This document shows positions 13,567 through 21,372 of a stretch of DNA of 38,348 nucleotides, piece after piece. The DNA is from a virus. Numbering within the stretch: the first letter of the stretch is position 1; every line of letters begins with the position of its first letter. The notes below the pieces were generated by a model. The model made no database searches and had not been told where the DNA came from. It saw nothing but the letters and a program-made list of their open reading frames with translations. Location: IMG/VR virus record IMGVR_UViG_3300032278_000040, positions 1 through 38,348 of that record. One strand, 5' to 3'. The position numbers and the translations under genes are program-made.

Positions 13567-14153
13567 TGCCAGAACCAACTGGCCCCCAGTTTAATAATCC
13601 TCAGGATAGGGCGTTCGCTAGTAGGCATCACCCAACATACGACGCTGCGGAGGCAATGGAGCGGATAGAACCTTCTGATTTAGGTTTCACCGTCCACCCA
13701 CAGAGCCCCGAAGAGTTTGAGGCAGAGAGTCACGACGAGTACCGTATTCGCTTGTTCCACAGGGGAACCTATCAGGCCGGTGCTGACTACTTCACCGACG
13801 ACTGGGACGAAGTCCAAGAGATGATTAGCGATCCCTCCAATTGGGGCGGCGGTGGCACGGTGCATAACCTGTTGCCTGACCCTACAACAGACTATGCAAT
13901 TGCTGAACAGGCCGACTACGTCCAGCACCTAGAGGATACCGGCATGGACGAGCCGTTCCGATTCCCGTACCGTGACCGGACCCTATCCGGGGTCGACTGG
14001 AGTGGTGGCGTGGCGCAACTTTCCGGGGTCGACTGGAGTGGTGGCGGGGAGGGTCCAGACTACTCACAGCCCGATCCCTTTGACCGTTCTGATCCAGAAC
14101 AGGCTCGCCAAGCGAAAGCCATCGAAGATATGAACAAGACGCTAGGGGAGTGA
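13566..14153 (+). CDS. Acidic protein, 195 residues, MPxPxGPQF start and DPF-type tail
   Basis: It starts MPEPTGPQFNNPQDR; the start at 13566 overlaps the previous stop. Residues 35-110 (DLGFTVHPQSPEEFEAESHDEYRIRLFHRGTYQAG...) could form a small mixed domain, as YRIRLFHRGTYQAGADYFTDDWDEVQEMI has a beta-beta-helix look. A tandem LSGVDWSGG repeat encoded by an exact 25-bp direct repeat lies at about residues 141-160. The C-terminal tail (from 163) repeats the DPFDRSDPEQARQAK sequence of the previous gene. No known family is recognised. Confidence 0.75.
   Translation: MPEPTGPQFNNPQDRAFASRHHPTYDAAEAMERIEPSDLGFTVHPQSPEEFEAESHDEYRIRLFHRGTYQAGADYFTDDWDEVQEMISDPSNWGGGGTVHNLLPDPTTDYAIAEQADYVQHLEDTGMDEPFRFPYRDRTLSGVDWSGGVAQLSGVDWSGGGEGPDYSQPDPFDRSDPEQARQAKAIEDMNKTLGE
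13986..14046 (+). repeat. 25-bp in-frame direct repeat
   Basis: An exact 25-bp sequence occurs at 13986-14010 and 14022-14046. The 36-bp period keeps the reading frame and duplicates 12 residues including SGVDWSGG. Confidence 0.85.
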
Positions 14154-14159
14154 TAAACT
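14154..14159 (+). promoter_or_regulatory. Leaderless-type -10 box TAAACT before fibre operon
   Basis: GA-TAAACT-AG ends 6 nt before the ATG at 14166. It partly overlaps the stop codon region of the preceding gene and would drive the baseplate and tail-fibre operon. Confidence 0.5.
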
Positions 14160-14165
14160 AGTCTT

Positions 14166-14894
14166 ATGGTATGGTACGTAAACTACAGTATTGTCAGGGG
14201 CCTACCATGGGAGAGGCTTCTCATTATCAAGGACCGAAGGTCCCATCGGGTTGTAACTCCCTCCACCGCCCGTGCCTATATTCAGACCAGTACTACCTCT
14301 GTGATGGAAGTAACCACGGAGGTTACCGGTGAGAACGGCGTGCAGTTGTCACTCACTGCTGCCCAGACCAAGGATCTCCCGACAGGGGAACTGGCATATG
14401 ATGTGTTCGCAACGTGTAAACTGTATGGAGCAGATGTAGAAAAGCAGGTCAGCAAGGGGCTGGTCAATGTCTCTACGACCGACCGGGTAACCCCGGAGGA
14501 GGGCTCCAAAGCCTTGGAACTCAGGTACACACAGAAGACAGACTTCTACCGGACCTTCACTTGGAAGGATTCCGACGATGTCGTCCAGACCGTAGATGGG
14601 GCCTACATGCAGGCCAAGACCGCTGCGGGCGTCACAGTCTTGGACCTCAGGTGGTACTCGTCTAAGCCCGCAGAAGGTACTGTTATTGTGTTGAGTCCAG
14701 CCAACACCCGTGGTTACCTGATTGCGGGTGAGGCGGCAGACACCACTCTGGACATGCACATCTCTGATGCGAACGATATAGCGGCTGGTACCTACTCTTA
14801 CGACCTGTTTGTGCGGGACTCCGCTGGAGATTGGGATGTACTGGCCGCAGGCAGTCTAGTAGTTGAGGCCGCAACTTCAAGCAATCCGTACTAG
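14166..14894 (+). CDS. Baseplate/fibre protein with two BppU-like beta domains
   Basis: The sequence contains two similar beta-rich segments. The first covers about residues 10-80 (LLIIKDRRSHRVVTPSTARAYIQT...LPTGELAYDVFA). The second covers about 125-235 (FYRTFTWKDSDDVVQTVDGAYMQAK...IAAGTYSYDLFVRD). Each ends in an (A/P)(A/T)GxxxYDxF motif typical of BppU-like upper-baseplate N-terminal domains and related fibre adaptors. It is likely a virion adaptor that attaches fibres. It opens the fibre operon, and the next gene starts 2 nt after its stop. Confidence 0.75.
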   Translation: MVWYVNYSIVRGLPWERLLIIKDRRSHRVVTPSTARAYIQTSTTSVMEVTTEVTGENGVQLSLTAAQTKDLPTGELAYDVFATCKLYGADVEKQVSKGLVNVSTTDRVTPEEGSKALELRYTQKTDFYRTFTWKDSDDVVQTVDGAYMQAKTAAGVTVLDLRWYSSKPAEGTVIVLSPANTRGYLIAGEAADTTLDMHISDANDIAAGTYSYDLFVRDSAGDWDVLAAGSLVVEAATSSNPY

Positions 14895-14896
14895 TC

Positions 14897-15307
14897 ATGC
14901 CTCATAACGCCGAAACTGTCACGATCACCAAGACCAAGACGGCGACGGTTGTCACCGAGGGCGCTACCAATGTAGTCACTGTTGCGGCCCCCGGCAAGCC
15001 CGGTCCCTCCAATACTTTGGCAATCGGGACAGTGTCCTCTGGGGAAACAGCGGCGGCGACGATCACTGGTACCGCTCCCGCACAGACCATAAACCTGACC
15101 CTTCCGATAGGCAATAGGTACAAGCACACACAGGGAACTGCTGCCTCCACATGGACCATCAATCACAACTTGGGGTATGAGCCCGGTGGGGTGTCTGTTG
15201 TGGACAGTGCAGGTACCACTGTCGTTGGCACAGTACAGCACACTTCCGCCAACCAAATCGTGGTATCATTTACTAGCGCCTTCGGCGGTAAGGCGTACCT
15301 TTCTTAG
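14897..15307 (+). CDS. Tail-fibre protein, 136 residues
   Basis: The N-terminal half is a Thr/Val-rich beta sequence. Residues 36-72 (GPSNTLAIGTVSSGETAAATITGTAPAQTINLTLPIG) match a recurring phage fibre/collar segment. The C-terminal half (ASTWTINHNLGYEPGGVSVVDSAGTTVVG...SFTSAFGGKAYLS) is a known fibre tip-like module seen in many environmental phages. It contains no signal peptide. It is likely a structural component or trimerising tip. Its exact position in the tail cannot be read from sequence. Confidence 0.75.
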   Translation: MPHNAETVTITKTKTATVVTEGATNVVTVAAPGKPGPSNTLAIGTVSSGETAAATITGTAPAQTINLTLPIGNRYKHTQGTAASTWTINHNLGYEPGGVSVVDSAGTTVVGTVQHTSANQIVVSFTSAFGGKAYLS

Positions 15308-15319
15308 GGGTAGATACTG

Positions 15320-16597
15320 ATGGCGATGTTGTTCGTAACCAATCTTGATCTCAACAAGAACGAACTTCAGAACGCCCGTGTTCAGAACCTCGGTAGCGCC
15401 CCTTCCAGCCCCGTTGAGGGCCAGATTTACTATGACACGGGCGATGACACGATCTACTTCCGAAACGCCTCGGCGTGGGTGAACATTGCTGGTGCCGGGG
15501 ATGTCACCGCTATTGTGGCGGGAACAGGACTGTCGGGCACAAGCCTCACTGGTCCTATCCCGACTATCAACCTAGATGATACTGCGGTTACCGCTGCTGC
15601 CTATGGCAGCGCCACACAGGTAGGCACCTTCACCGTTGATGCCCAAGGCCGATTGACTGCGGCAGCGAACGCAACCATTGCTATTGCATCTACTGCGGTT
15701 ACAGACTTCACCGAGGCCGTTCAGGATGTCGCCGGGGGGATGGTCGCTAGTAACACCGAGACTGGTATTACAGTTACGTATCAGGACGGCGACGGTACAA
15801 TCGACTTCGTCAACGATGGTGTCCTCAGCCTGACCGGCACTGCCAATGAGGTCAATGTCAGCGCCAGTACCGGAGCGGTAACCGTTGGTCTTCCCGATGA
15901 TGTCACTGTCGGTGGTGTTCTTACCGTCACCGGCAACTTGGTGGTCAACGGTACGACCACTACCGTTAACTCCACCACCATGACGGTTGATGATCCTATC
16001 CTCACTCTGGGTGGGGATGCTGCCCCATCGTCGGATGACAACAAGGACCGTGGTGTTGAGTTCCGGTACCACACCGGCTCGGCTGCCAAGATCGGTTACT
16101 TCGGGTACGACGATTCTACTGGATTCTTCACCTACATCCCAGACGCCTCAAACTCTTCTGAGGTGTTCAGTGGAGCGCAGGGCACCATCAGTACGCTCGC
16201 CTACAACATCGGGGCCAACGCAGTTCTGTCGGGCACCACTCTGGGCAGCACGATAGTCACCTCGTCCCTAACTGCCGTAGGCACGATTGCCACAGGTACA
16301 TGGGCGGCAACAGACGTTGCCGTAGCCCACGGTGGTACCGGGTCCTCTACCGCAGCAGCCGCCCGAACTGCCCTCGGCGCTACCACTAAGGTCACGGGAA
16401 CCATTGGGGATGGCAGCGCTACAGCGATTGCGGTTACCCACAGCCTTGGCACAGACGATGTCATAGTTGAGGTTTACGGGGCCTCCACCAAGGAAACGGT
16501 GGTCTGTGACGTGGACCGCACTAGTACTGACGCAGTAACCCTGACCTTCGCTTCTGCACCAGCGTCCAACGCTTACAAAGTCGTTATCATAGGCTAG
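15320..16597 (+). CDS. Long tail fibre, 425 residues
   Basis: The N terminus (FVTNLDLNKNELQNARVQNL...APSSPVEGQIYYDTGDDTIYFRNASAWVNI) is a standard phage fibre module. It is followed by repetitive Thr/Ala/Gly-rich beta sequence with TVTGNLVVNGTTTTVNSTTMTVDDPIL, another common fibre segment. The C terminus (TKVTGTIGDGSATAIAVTHSLGTDDVIVEVYGASTKETVVCDVDRTSTDAVTLTFASAPASNAYKVVIIG) is again a tip-like beta domain. All features fit a trimeric fibre. Its length and domain order suit a host-recognition or spacer fibre. Confidence 0.85.
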   Translation: MAMLFVTNLDLNKNELQNARVQNLGSAPSSPVEGQIYYDTGDDTIYFRNASAWVNIAGAGDVTAIVAGTGLSGTSLTGPIPTINLDDTAVTAAAYGSATQVGTFTVDAQGRLTAAANATIAIASTAVTDFTEAVQDVAGGMVASNTETGITVTYQDGDGTIDFVNDGVLSLTGTANEVNVSASTGAVTVGLPDDVTVGGVLTVTGNLVVNGTTTTVNSTTMTVDDPILTLGGDAAPSSDDNKDRGVEFRYHTGSAAKIGYFGYDDSTGFFTYIPDASNSSEVFSGAQGTISTLAYNIGANAVLSGTTLGSTIVTSSLTAVGTIATGTWAATDVAVAHGGTGSSTAAAARTALGATTKVTGTIGDGSATAIAVTHSLGTDDVIVEVYGASTKETVVCDVDRTSTDAVTLTFASAPASNAYKVVIIG

Positions 16598-16610
16598 TCC
16601 TGAGGGACTA
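16595..16610 (+). terminator. Hairpin after fibre gene
   Basis: TAGTCC pairs perfectly with GGACTA around a TGAG loop. The left arm includes the stop codon of the preceding gene. No T-run follows, so it may be an mRNA-stability or weak attenuation element rather than a terminator. Confidence 0.4.
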
Positions 16611-16637
16611 CCCACTACATAGGAAACGGTTGAGGCC

Positions 16638-17219
16638 GTGGCTAGATCATTCAAGACAGTTGTATCCGTTGACGACTTAGCAGCGGCATCTTCCGAGGCC
16701 ATCCGCACCAAAGTAGCCGGTGACTCCAACGCCCGTATGTCGGTTGACGCCGGGGGCAAGATCACATGGGGCTCTGGCTCCGCCTCTGGTGATGCAACTC
16801 TGTACCGTTCAGCGGCAAACATTCTCAAGACCGACGACACCCTTGAAGCCGCCCTCGGTGTGGTCACGTTGGCTACCGACGGTGCTCCCTCTACAGCCCT
16901 AGCCAACGGCGCTCTGGCCGTAGATACTACGAACCATGCGTTCTACTTCCGGTCCAACTCCACTTGGAATCAGGTGTCTGGTGGCGGGGCGAGCCTCACT
17001 GTTCAGGATGGTGCCCCTTCGTCTCCCTCTGCTGGCGATCTGTGGTTTGAATCTGACACCGGTAAGACAATCGTGTACTACGACGATGGTGTCGGTGCGG
17101 CTCAGTGGGTGGAAATAGGCCATTCCGTAGATTCGTCCACGGTTGACCTTAATCTGGATGGGGGCCTTCCTACCAGCAACTATGGTGGGGTTACTGCCGT
17201 TGATGGAGGTACTCCGTAA
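16638..17219 (+). CDS. Tail fibre, 193 residues
   Basis: It starts with GTG. The first 60 residues (FKTVVSVDDLAAASSEAIRTKVAGDSNARMSVDAGGKITWGSG) are a fibre-type module. Then follow two copies of the ALANGALAVDTTNHAFYFRSNSTW / APSSPSAGDLWFESDTGKTIVYYDDG type repeat seen in many phage fibres. It ends GGLPTSNYGGVTAVDGGTP, a common phage fibre C-terminal motif. It overlaps the next gene by TAATG. Confidence 0.8.
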   Translation: MARSFKTVVSVDDLAAASSEAIRTKVAGDSNARMSVDAGGKITWGSGSASGDATLYRSAANILKTDDTLEAALGVVTLATDGAPSTALANGALAVDTTNHAFYFRSNSTWNQVSGGGASLTVQDGAPSSPSAGDLWFESDTGKTIVYYDDGVGAAQWVEIGHSVDSSTVDLNLDGGLPTSNYGGVTAVDGGTP

Positions 17220-18442
17220 TGGCTATCAACTTCCCCGCTAGCCCAAGCGCCAATGATATTCACCAAGTTGGTAGCCAGATTTGGTTCTGGAACGGAACGT
17301 ATTGGGAACTGAAGTCCAATGTCACCAAGTTCTCGTCTCAAGACGCTGCCCCGTCCTCCCCAATTGCTGGCGACATCTGGTATGAGACCGATACCGGCAA
17401 GTTGTTCATGCGCTACGACTCGTATTGGGTTGAGATCGGTCATTCTTCTGATGGTCAATCATTTCAAGCGCAGGATGCTGCACCTAGTTCTCCTGCTGCT
17501 AATGACATCTGGTATGAGTCAGACACGGGTAAGACATTCATCTACTACGACTCATACTGGGTTGAGATAGGGCACGCTTCCGATGCGGATGTCAGTGCCT
17601 ACGCTCCTCTGGCCTCTCCGACCCTGACTGGCACGCCAGCCGCCCCCACAGCATCAGCGAACACCAGCACAACCCAGTTGGCTACAACGGCTTTCGTGAT
17701 GACGGAGGTAGGGGACTACGCTCCTCTGGCATCACCGACCCTGACTGGCACACCGGCTGCTCCAACTGCGGCAGCGGATACGAATACCACACAGATTGCC
17801 ACTACGGCCTATGTTCAGACTGAACTTGGTGCTGTTAGCAGCGACTCTATTAAGGACGCTGACAACGACACGAAGATTCAGGTTGAGGAAGCATCTGATG
17901 AGGACAAGATCAGGTTCGATACTGGTGGTACAGAGCGTGCGGTTCTGGATTCATCTGGTTTGGAAATCAAATCTGGTGGTCTGAAACTGGACGGACTTAA
18001 CAGTTCGGATAGTAATTGTTTGGATGACTATGAGGAAGGGTCTTGGACAGTTGCTGTTACTTGTAGCACTTCGGGAACCATCACTTTGGACTCTCTTTAT
18101 GACACAGCCGCTTATGTGAAGATTGGAAAGGTTGTTCACATACAGGGCTACGTCTACGTTTCAGCCATTTCGTCGCCTGTCGGCCAGTTGAAACTTTCTC
18201 TCCCGTTCACAACGAGTCATACGTCGATGCCGGAATTGTCCGATTATTCCCAAGGCTCTACAACGATCCGAGATGCTGGAACAAACATACCCGGTGTTAC
18301 TTACCACGTTACCGTTCCCAATGAGACAGTGCTGCGTATTGTTGGCGGGGGCGGTCAAATCTCTCATTTAGACACCATTGCCGGGTATGTCAAGGCCACC
18401 ACATCGTTCTGGATCGGTGGCACTTACCGGACTGACACTTAG
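17219..18442 (+). CDS. Tail fibre with phage-fibre repeats, 407 residues
   Basis: The N-terminal segment MAINFPASPSANDIHQVG...WFWNGTYWEL is shared with the gene at 18703. Two QDAAPSSPxAxDIWYExDTGK repeats follow. Two copies of the phage tail-fibre repeat (YAPLASPTLTGTPAAPTA...TTQxATTAYV) lie at about residues 125-200. The C-terminal 180 residues form a distinct beta-rich part that ends GYVKATTSFWIGGTYRTDT and may be the receptor-binding tip. This layout, conserved repeats then a variable tip, is typical of receptor-binding fibres. Confidence 0.85.
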   Translation: MAINFPASPSANDIHQVGSQIWFWNGTYWELKSNVTKFSSQDAAPSSPIAGDIWYETDTGKLFMRYDSYWVEIGHSSDGQSFQAQDAAPSSPAANDIWYESDTGKTFIYYDSYWVEIGHASDADVSAYAPLASPTLTGTPAAPTASANTSTTQLATTAFVMTEVGDYAPLASPTLTGTPAAPTAAADTNTTQIATTAYVQTELGAVSSDSIKDADNDTKIQVEEASDEDKIRFDTGGTERAVLDSSGLEIKSGGLKLDGLNSSDSNCLDDYEEGSWTVAVTCSTSGTITLDSLYDTAAYVKIGKVVHIQGYVYVSAISSPVGQLKLSLPFTTSHTSMPELSDYSQGSTTIRDAGTNIPGVTYHVTVPNETVLRIVGGGGQISHLDTIAGYVKATTSFWIGGTYRTDT

Positions 18443-18451
18443 GAGTAGATA

Positions 18452-18700
18452 ATGGCATTGAATAAGACAATCGTTGTGGACAAGATCGAAGTCCTAGAAA
18501 TGGGACAGGTTCAGGTTCGCACAGCAACCGTCGTGGACGAGGACGGCACCGAACTGTCGCGCACATTTCATCGGCATGTCCTAGCACCGGGGGATGACAC
18601 CTCTGGGGATGCCCAGCGAGTAAAAGATATTGCTGCTGCGACATGGACTGCTGAAGTTGTTTCTGATTGGGAAGCGTTCCGCGCTGCACAGGAGGTTTAA
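18452..18700 (+). CDS. Small fibre-cluster protein, 82 residues
   Basis: The protein reads MALNKTIVVDKIEVLEMGQVQVRTATVVDEDGTELSRTFHRHVLAPGDD and has an acidic helix near its end (DWEAFRAAQEV). Short proteins of this kind are often found next to fibre genes in environmental phages. They could be fibre chaperones or small structural proteins. I do not know the function. The next gene starts 2 nt after its stop and has a GGAGG ribosome site inside this gene's end. Confidence 0.7.
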   Translation: MALNKTIVVDKIEVLEMGQVQVRTATVVDEDGTELSRTFHRHVLAPGDDTSGDAQRVKDIAAATWTAEVVSDWEAFRAAQEV

Positions 18701-18702
18701 TA

Positions 18703-19599
18703 ATGGCTATCAACTTTCCAGACAGTCCGTCTAACGGAGACATCCACACCGTAAGTGGTAAGCAGTGGCAGTATGTAAGCACCGATACTAAGTGGATTGC
18801 CTATGGTGCCTCCCTTGCCCCCGATGTCCTCAAGGTTGACTCTGGGAACAACAGGGTCGGGATCAACCAGACCTCACCCGCTTATGGCCTTGACGTAACG
18901 GGTACCGCTCGTGTTACGGGGGTTATTACGGCTTCTGGTGGCGTAACCGGCACAGCCTCTGTGGCTACTGAGGCCACCAATGTCACGGCCTCTGCAAACA
19001 ACTCAACGGACGAAACGGTTTATCCAACCTTTGTTGACGGTGCTACGGGCACACAGGGTATTGAAACAGACACTGGTCTGACATATAACCCCAGTACTGG
19101 CGTTCTAACATCCACCGGGTTTACTGGTGCCGTGATCGGCAATGTCACCGGCAACGCTTCTGGAACTGCGCTCACTGTGACCCAAGCCGCACAGTCGGCC
19201 ATCACCTCGGTGGGGACGCTGACTGGGCTGACGATGGGTGGCGAACTCGCAGCAGTAGATCAGGTCATTTCACGCCCGGTGATGAAAGACTATGCCGAAA
19301 CCAAGGTGGCTATGGCAGCACATGCCGTGGACCTTTCTCTGGGGAACGTGCAGACCTACACGCTGTCTGGTAACCAGACGTTGACTTTCACCAACCCTCC
19401 GGCGTCGGGCAGTGCCGGGTCGTTTACTTTGATCGTGACCAACGGGGGAAGCGCCACGCTGACTTGGCCCACTTCTGTTGATTGGGCTGGCGGCACGGCC
19501 CCCACCTTGACCTCCTCAGGTGTGGACGTTCTGACATTCCTGACGGTTGATGGCGGCAGCATCTGGTACGGCTTTGCTGCCGGGTTGGCGATGGCATAA
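18703..19599 (+). CDS. Tail fibre, 298 residues, first copy of duplicated cassette
   Basis: The N terminus MAINFPDSPSNGDIHTVSGKQW is the MAINFP fibre module. The middle is a repetitive Thr/Gly beta sequence. The C-terminal domain (VISRPVMKDYAETKVA...TFTNPPASGSAGSFTLIVTNGGSATLTWPTSVDWAGGTAPTLTSSG...GGSIWYGFAAGLAMA) is clearly homologous to the C terminus of the gene at 21373. In both cases the next gene starts MPxGAxK with a TAATG overlap. The start at 18703 uses a GGAGG site and is preferred over an upstream ATG at 18667. Confidence 0.85.
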   Translation: MAINFPDSPSNGDIHTVSGKQWQYVSTDTKWIAYGASLAPDVLKVDSGNNRVGINQTSPAYGLDVTGTARVTGVITASGGVTGTASVATEATNVTASANNSTDETVYPTFVDGATGTQGIETDTGLTYNPSTGVLTSTGFTGAVIGNVTGNASGTALTVTQAAQSAITSVGTLTGLTMGGELAAVDQVISRPVMKDYAETKVAMAAHAVDLSLGNVQTYTLSGNQTLTFTNPPASGSAGSFTLIVTNGGSATLTWPTSVDWAGGTAPTLTSSGVDVLTFLTVDGGSIWYGFAAGLAMA

Positions 19600-20540
19600 T
19601 GCCTCTTGGTGCCTTCAAGACGGCCCTAATGGGGGCAGCCGCTTCTACCACTCCCCCCTACTCGGCGTACTTCGGTGGGGGACTCTCTGGCAGCACCTAC
19701 TGGGACCTGATCTTCCGCGTGGACTTTCCAACGGATACGTTCTCCGTCGTAGATGCAACGCTCGGAACAGGCAACCGTGCTGGTGCTGGCTTCTCCAACA
19801 ACAACACGGCGGGATACCAGTTGGGCGGTGGAACAGCATCAGCGCAGATTGACGAAATCAACAAGTTTCTGTACGACTCTGAAACGAGTTCGGTGCTGGG
19901 CACGGCGATGCCGACCGGGTATGAGAACGGATGCGGGTTGGCGAACTCTCCGACCAGTGGCTACGAGGGAGGCGGTTACCCGAACGTAGCCACGGTTCGC
20001 GTGTGGACGTTTTCCAGCGACTCGTATGCGTCGAACGCTACAGCCCTGTCGGGAGCGAGAAACTCTCCTGCGGGTCACTCCAATAACGGTACGGCGGGAT
20101 ACTGGGCTGGCGGTGACGGCAGCGACCTAGACATAATCGACAAGACCACGTTCTCCAACGGGTCGCTTTCCACGCTGTCGGCCACTCTTGAAGACCCGGT
20201 TCGTGTCACCACCGGAGCATCGAACTCGGGCACGGCAGGTTACGTCTACGGCGGCTACTGGCAGGGTTGGGACAACCTGAACAAACTCACCTACTCGTCG
20301 GAAACGAACGCTGTGATCTCGTTGTCGTCGGCGCTGGAACGATACGGAGTGGGTGCTGCCTCCAACAGTGGTGTTGCCGCCTACTGGTTCTGCGGCGTCA
20401 TCGGCACGACCCACGCTAAGCAGGGCACGACCCTGAAAACGCCCTATGCGACCGACACCACCGCCGCCGTGGCCTCCGCCTACAACACAACCGGCACAGG
20501 GCAGCAGTCGGCGGGGTTCGCCAACTGCGAAAGCCTCTGA
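19599..20540 (+). CDS. Kelch-like beta-propeller tail protein, 313 residues
   Basis: After an N-terminal MPLGAFKTALMGAAAS segment shared with the gene at 22194, there are six repeats of about 40-45 residues. Each has a (A/G)Y-x-x-GG start, followed by a hydrophobic strand and an ETxS/LGTAL-type turn, for example AYFGGG, GYQLGGG, GYEGGG, GYWAGG, GYVYGG. This fits a kelch/galactose-oxidase-like beta-propeller, a fold used in many environmental phage tail proteins for host contact. No enzymatic residues were identified. Probably a receptor-binding or fibre-tip protein. Confidence 0.75.
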   Translation: MPLGAFKTALMGAAASTTPPYSAYFGGGLSGSTYWDLIFRVDFPTDTFSVVDATLGTGNRAGAGFSNNNTAGYQLGGGTASAQIDEINKFLYDSETSSVLGTAMPTGYENGCGLANSPTSGYEGGGYPNVATVRVWTFSSDSYASNATALSGARNSPAGHSNNGTAGYWAGGDGSDLDIIDKTTFSNGSLSTLSATLEDPVRVTTGASNSGTAGYVYGGYWQGWDNLNKLTYSSETNAVISLSSALERYGVGAASNSGVAAYWFCGVIGTTHAKQGTTLKTPYATDTTAAVASAYNTTGTGQQSAGFANCESL

Positions 20541-21076
20541 TGGACATCGAACAGGCAGTTACTGAAGTGCAGCAGCCACGGTCCCGCTACCAGTTGGAAC
20601 GCTTCGTACTCGGCCAGCACGACACCGCAGAGATGCAGTTCCACCAGATCGTTCTGGAACTCTCCATCGCCATCCCCAACTACCGTATCGCCTTGATTTC
20701 TAAGCGTCGCATGGAACGAGAAATGGAACGCTTGAAGGATTCTGACGAGGAAGACGCCGACTTGGACTTGGAGGAGAAGCAGATCCACTACGCCCAGTTC
20801 TGCGCCATCTTGGACGGCTCCGAACGGGAACTCACCGCCCTCATGGACATCTACAACGCCGTCCCTCACTTCACCCGGACGGAGATCGACCATGCCCAGC
20901 CCGAATACTGGGAGAAGCGCCTGAACCGTCAGGCTCAGTTGTCGATTATGTCGGGCAAGATCGGTTGGGCCGACCTTGATGCCCTGCGTCAGATCGACCA
21001 GTTGGAGCCACTGATTGAGGAACACCAGAAGACGTTGGATGCCGTCGCCGCTCAGGAACTGGGGGCAACCGAATGA
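20540..21076 (+). CDS. Coiled-coil protein in fibre cluster, 178 residues
   Basis: The sequence is almost entirely helical and charged, with heptad-like stretches (MEREMERLKDSDEEDADLDLEEKQ). There is no signal peptide or membrane helix. Proteins of this size and type occur in fibre regions of environmental phages, perhaps as chaperones or connectors. It overlaps its upstream neighbour by TGATG and the next gene by ATGA. Role unknown. Confidence 0.7.
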   Translation: MDIEQAVTEVQQPRSRYQLERFVLGQHDTAEMQFHQIVLELSIAIPNYRIALISKRRMEREMERLKDSDEEDADLDLEEKQIHYAQFCAILDGSERELTALMDIYNAVPHFTRTEIDHAQPEYWEKRLNRQAQLSIMSGKIGWADLDALRQIDQLEPLIEEHQKTLDAVAAQELGATE

Positions 21077-21363
21077 GGTACTTCCACTACAAGTTGTCCG
21101 AAGGGATATGGGGTACTAACCCCTACGATGCGGTTGCCGCCCTCGGCAGCCTGCTGGACCCGTCTAGGTACGTTAATCACGTTGACGGGTACCGTTTGGC
21201 CTATGTGACTGGCGACTGTGACCCTGACGATCTGGATGCTGGTTGGGATGCCAGCGAGGTCACTGAGTCTGAGGCGCTTACGTTCGCTCAAACGATCTGG
21301 GAAGATGCCGTCGTCTTGGCTGACGGTCGCATTTCTCAACCACCACTGACAGAACCTAGTTAG
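21073..21363 (+). CDS. Small fibre-cluster protein, 96 residues
   Basis: The protein begins MRYFHYKLSEGIWGTNPYDAVAALGSLLDPSRYVNHVDGYRLAYVTGD and ends with acidic, helix-prone sequence. It overlaps the upstream gene by ATGA. It lies between the two fibre cassettes. I do not recognise a family. A tail-assembly role is inferred from position only. Confidence 0.65.
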   Translation: MRYFHYKLSEGIWGTNPYDAVAALGSLLDPSRYVNHVDGYRLAYVTGDCDPDDLDAGWDASEVTESEALTFAQTIWEDAVVLADGRISQPPLTEPS

Positions 21364-21372
21364 GAGTAAGTA

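Noticed and set aside
15320-16597. Antisense frames opposite the tail fibre genes
   Set aside because: Repetitive Thr/Ala/Val codons give long antisense frames by chance. The plus-strand proteins match known fibre modules.
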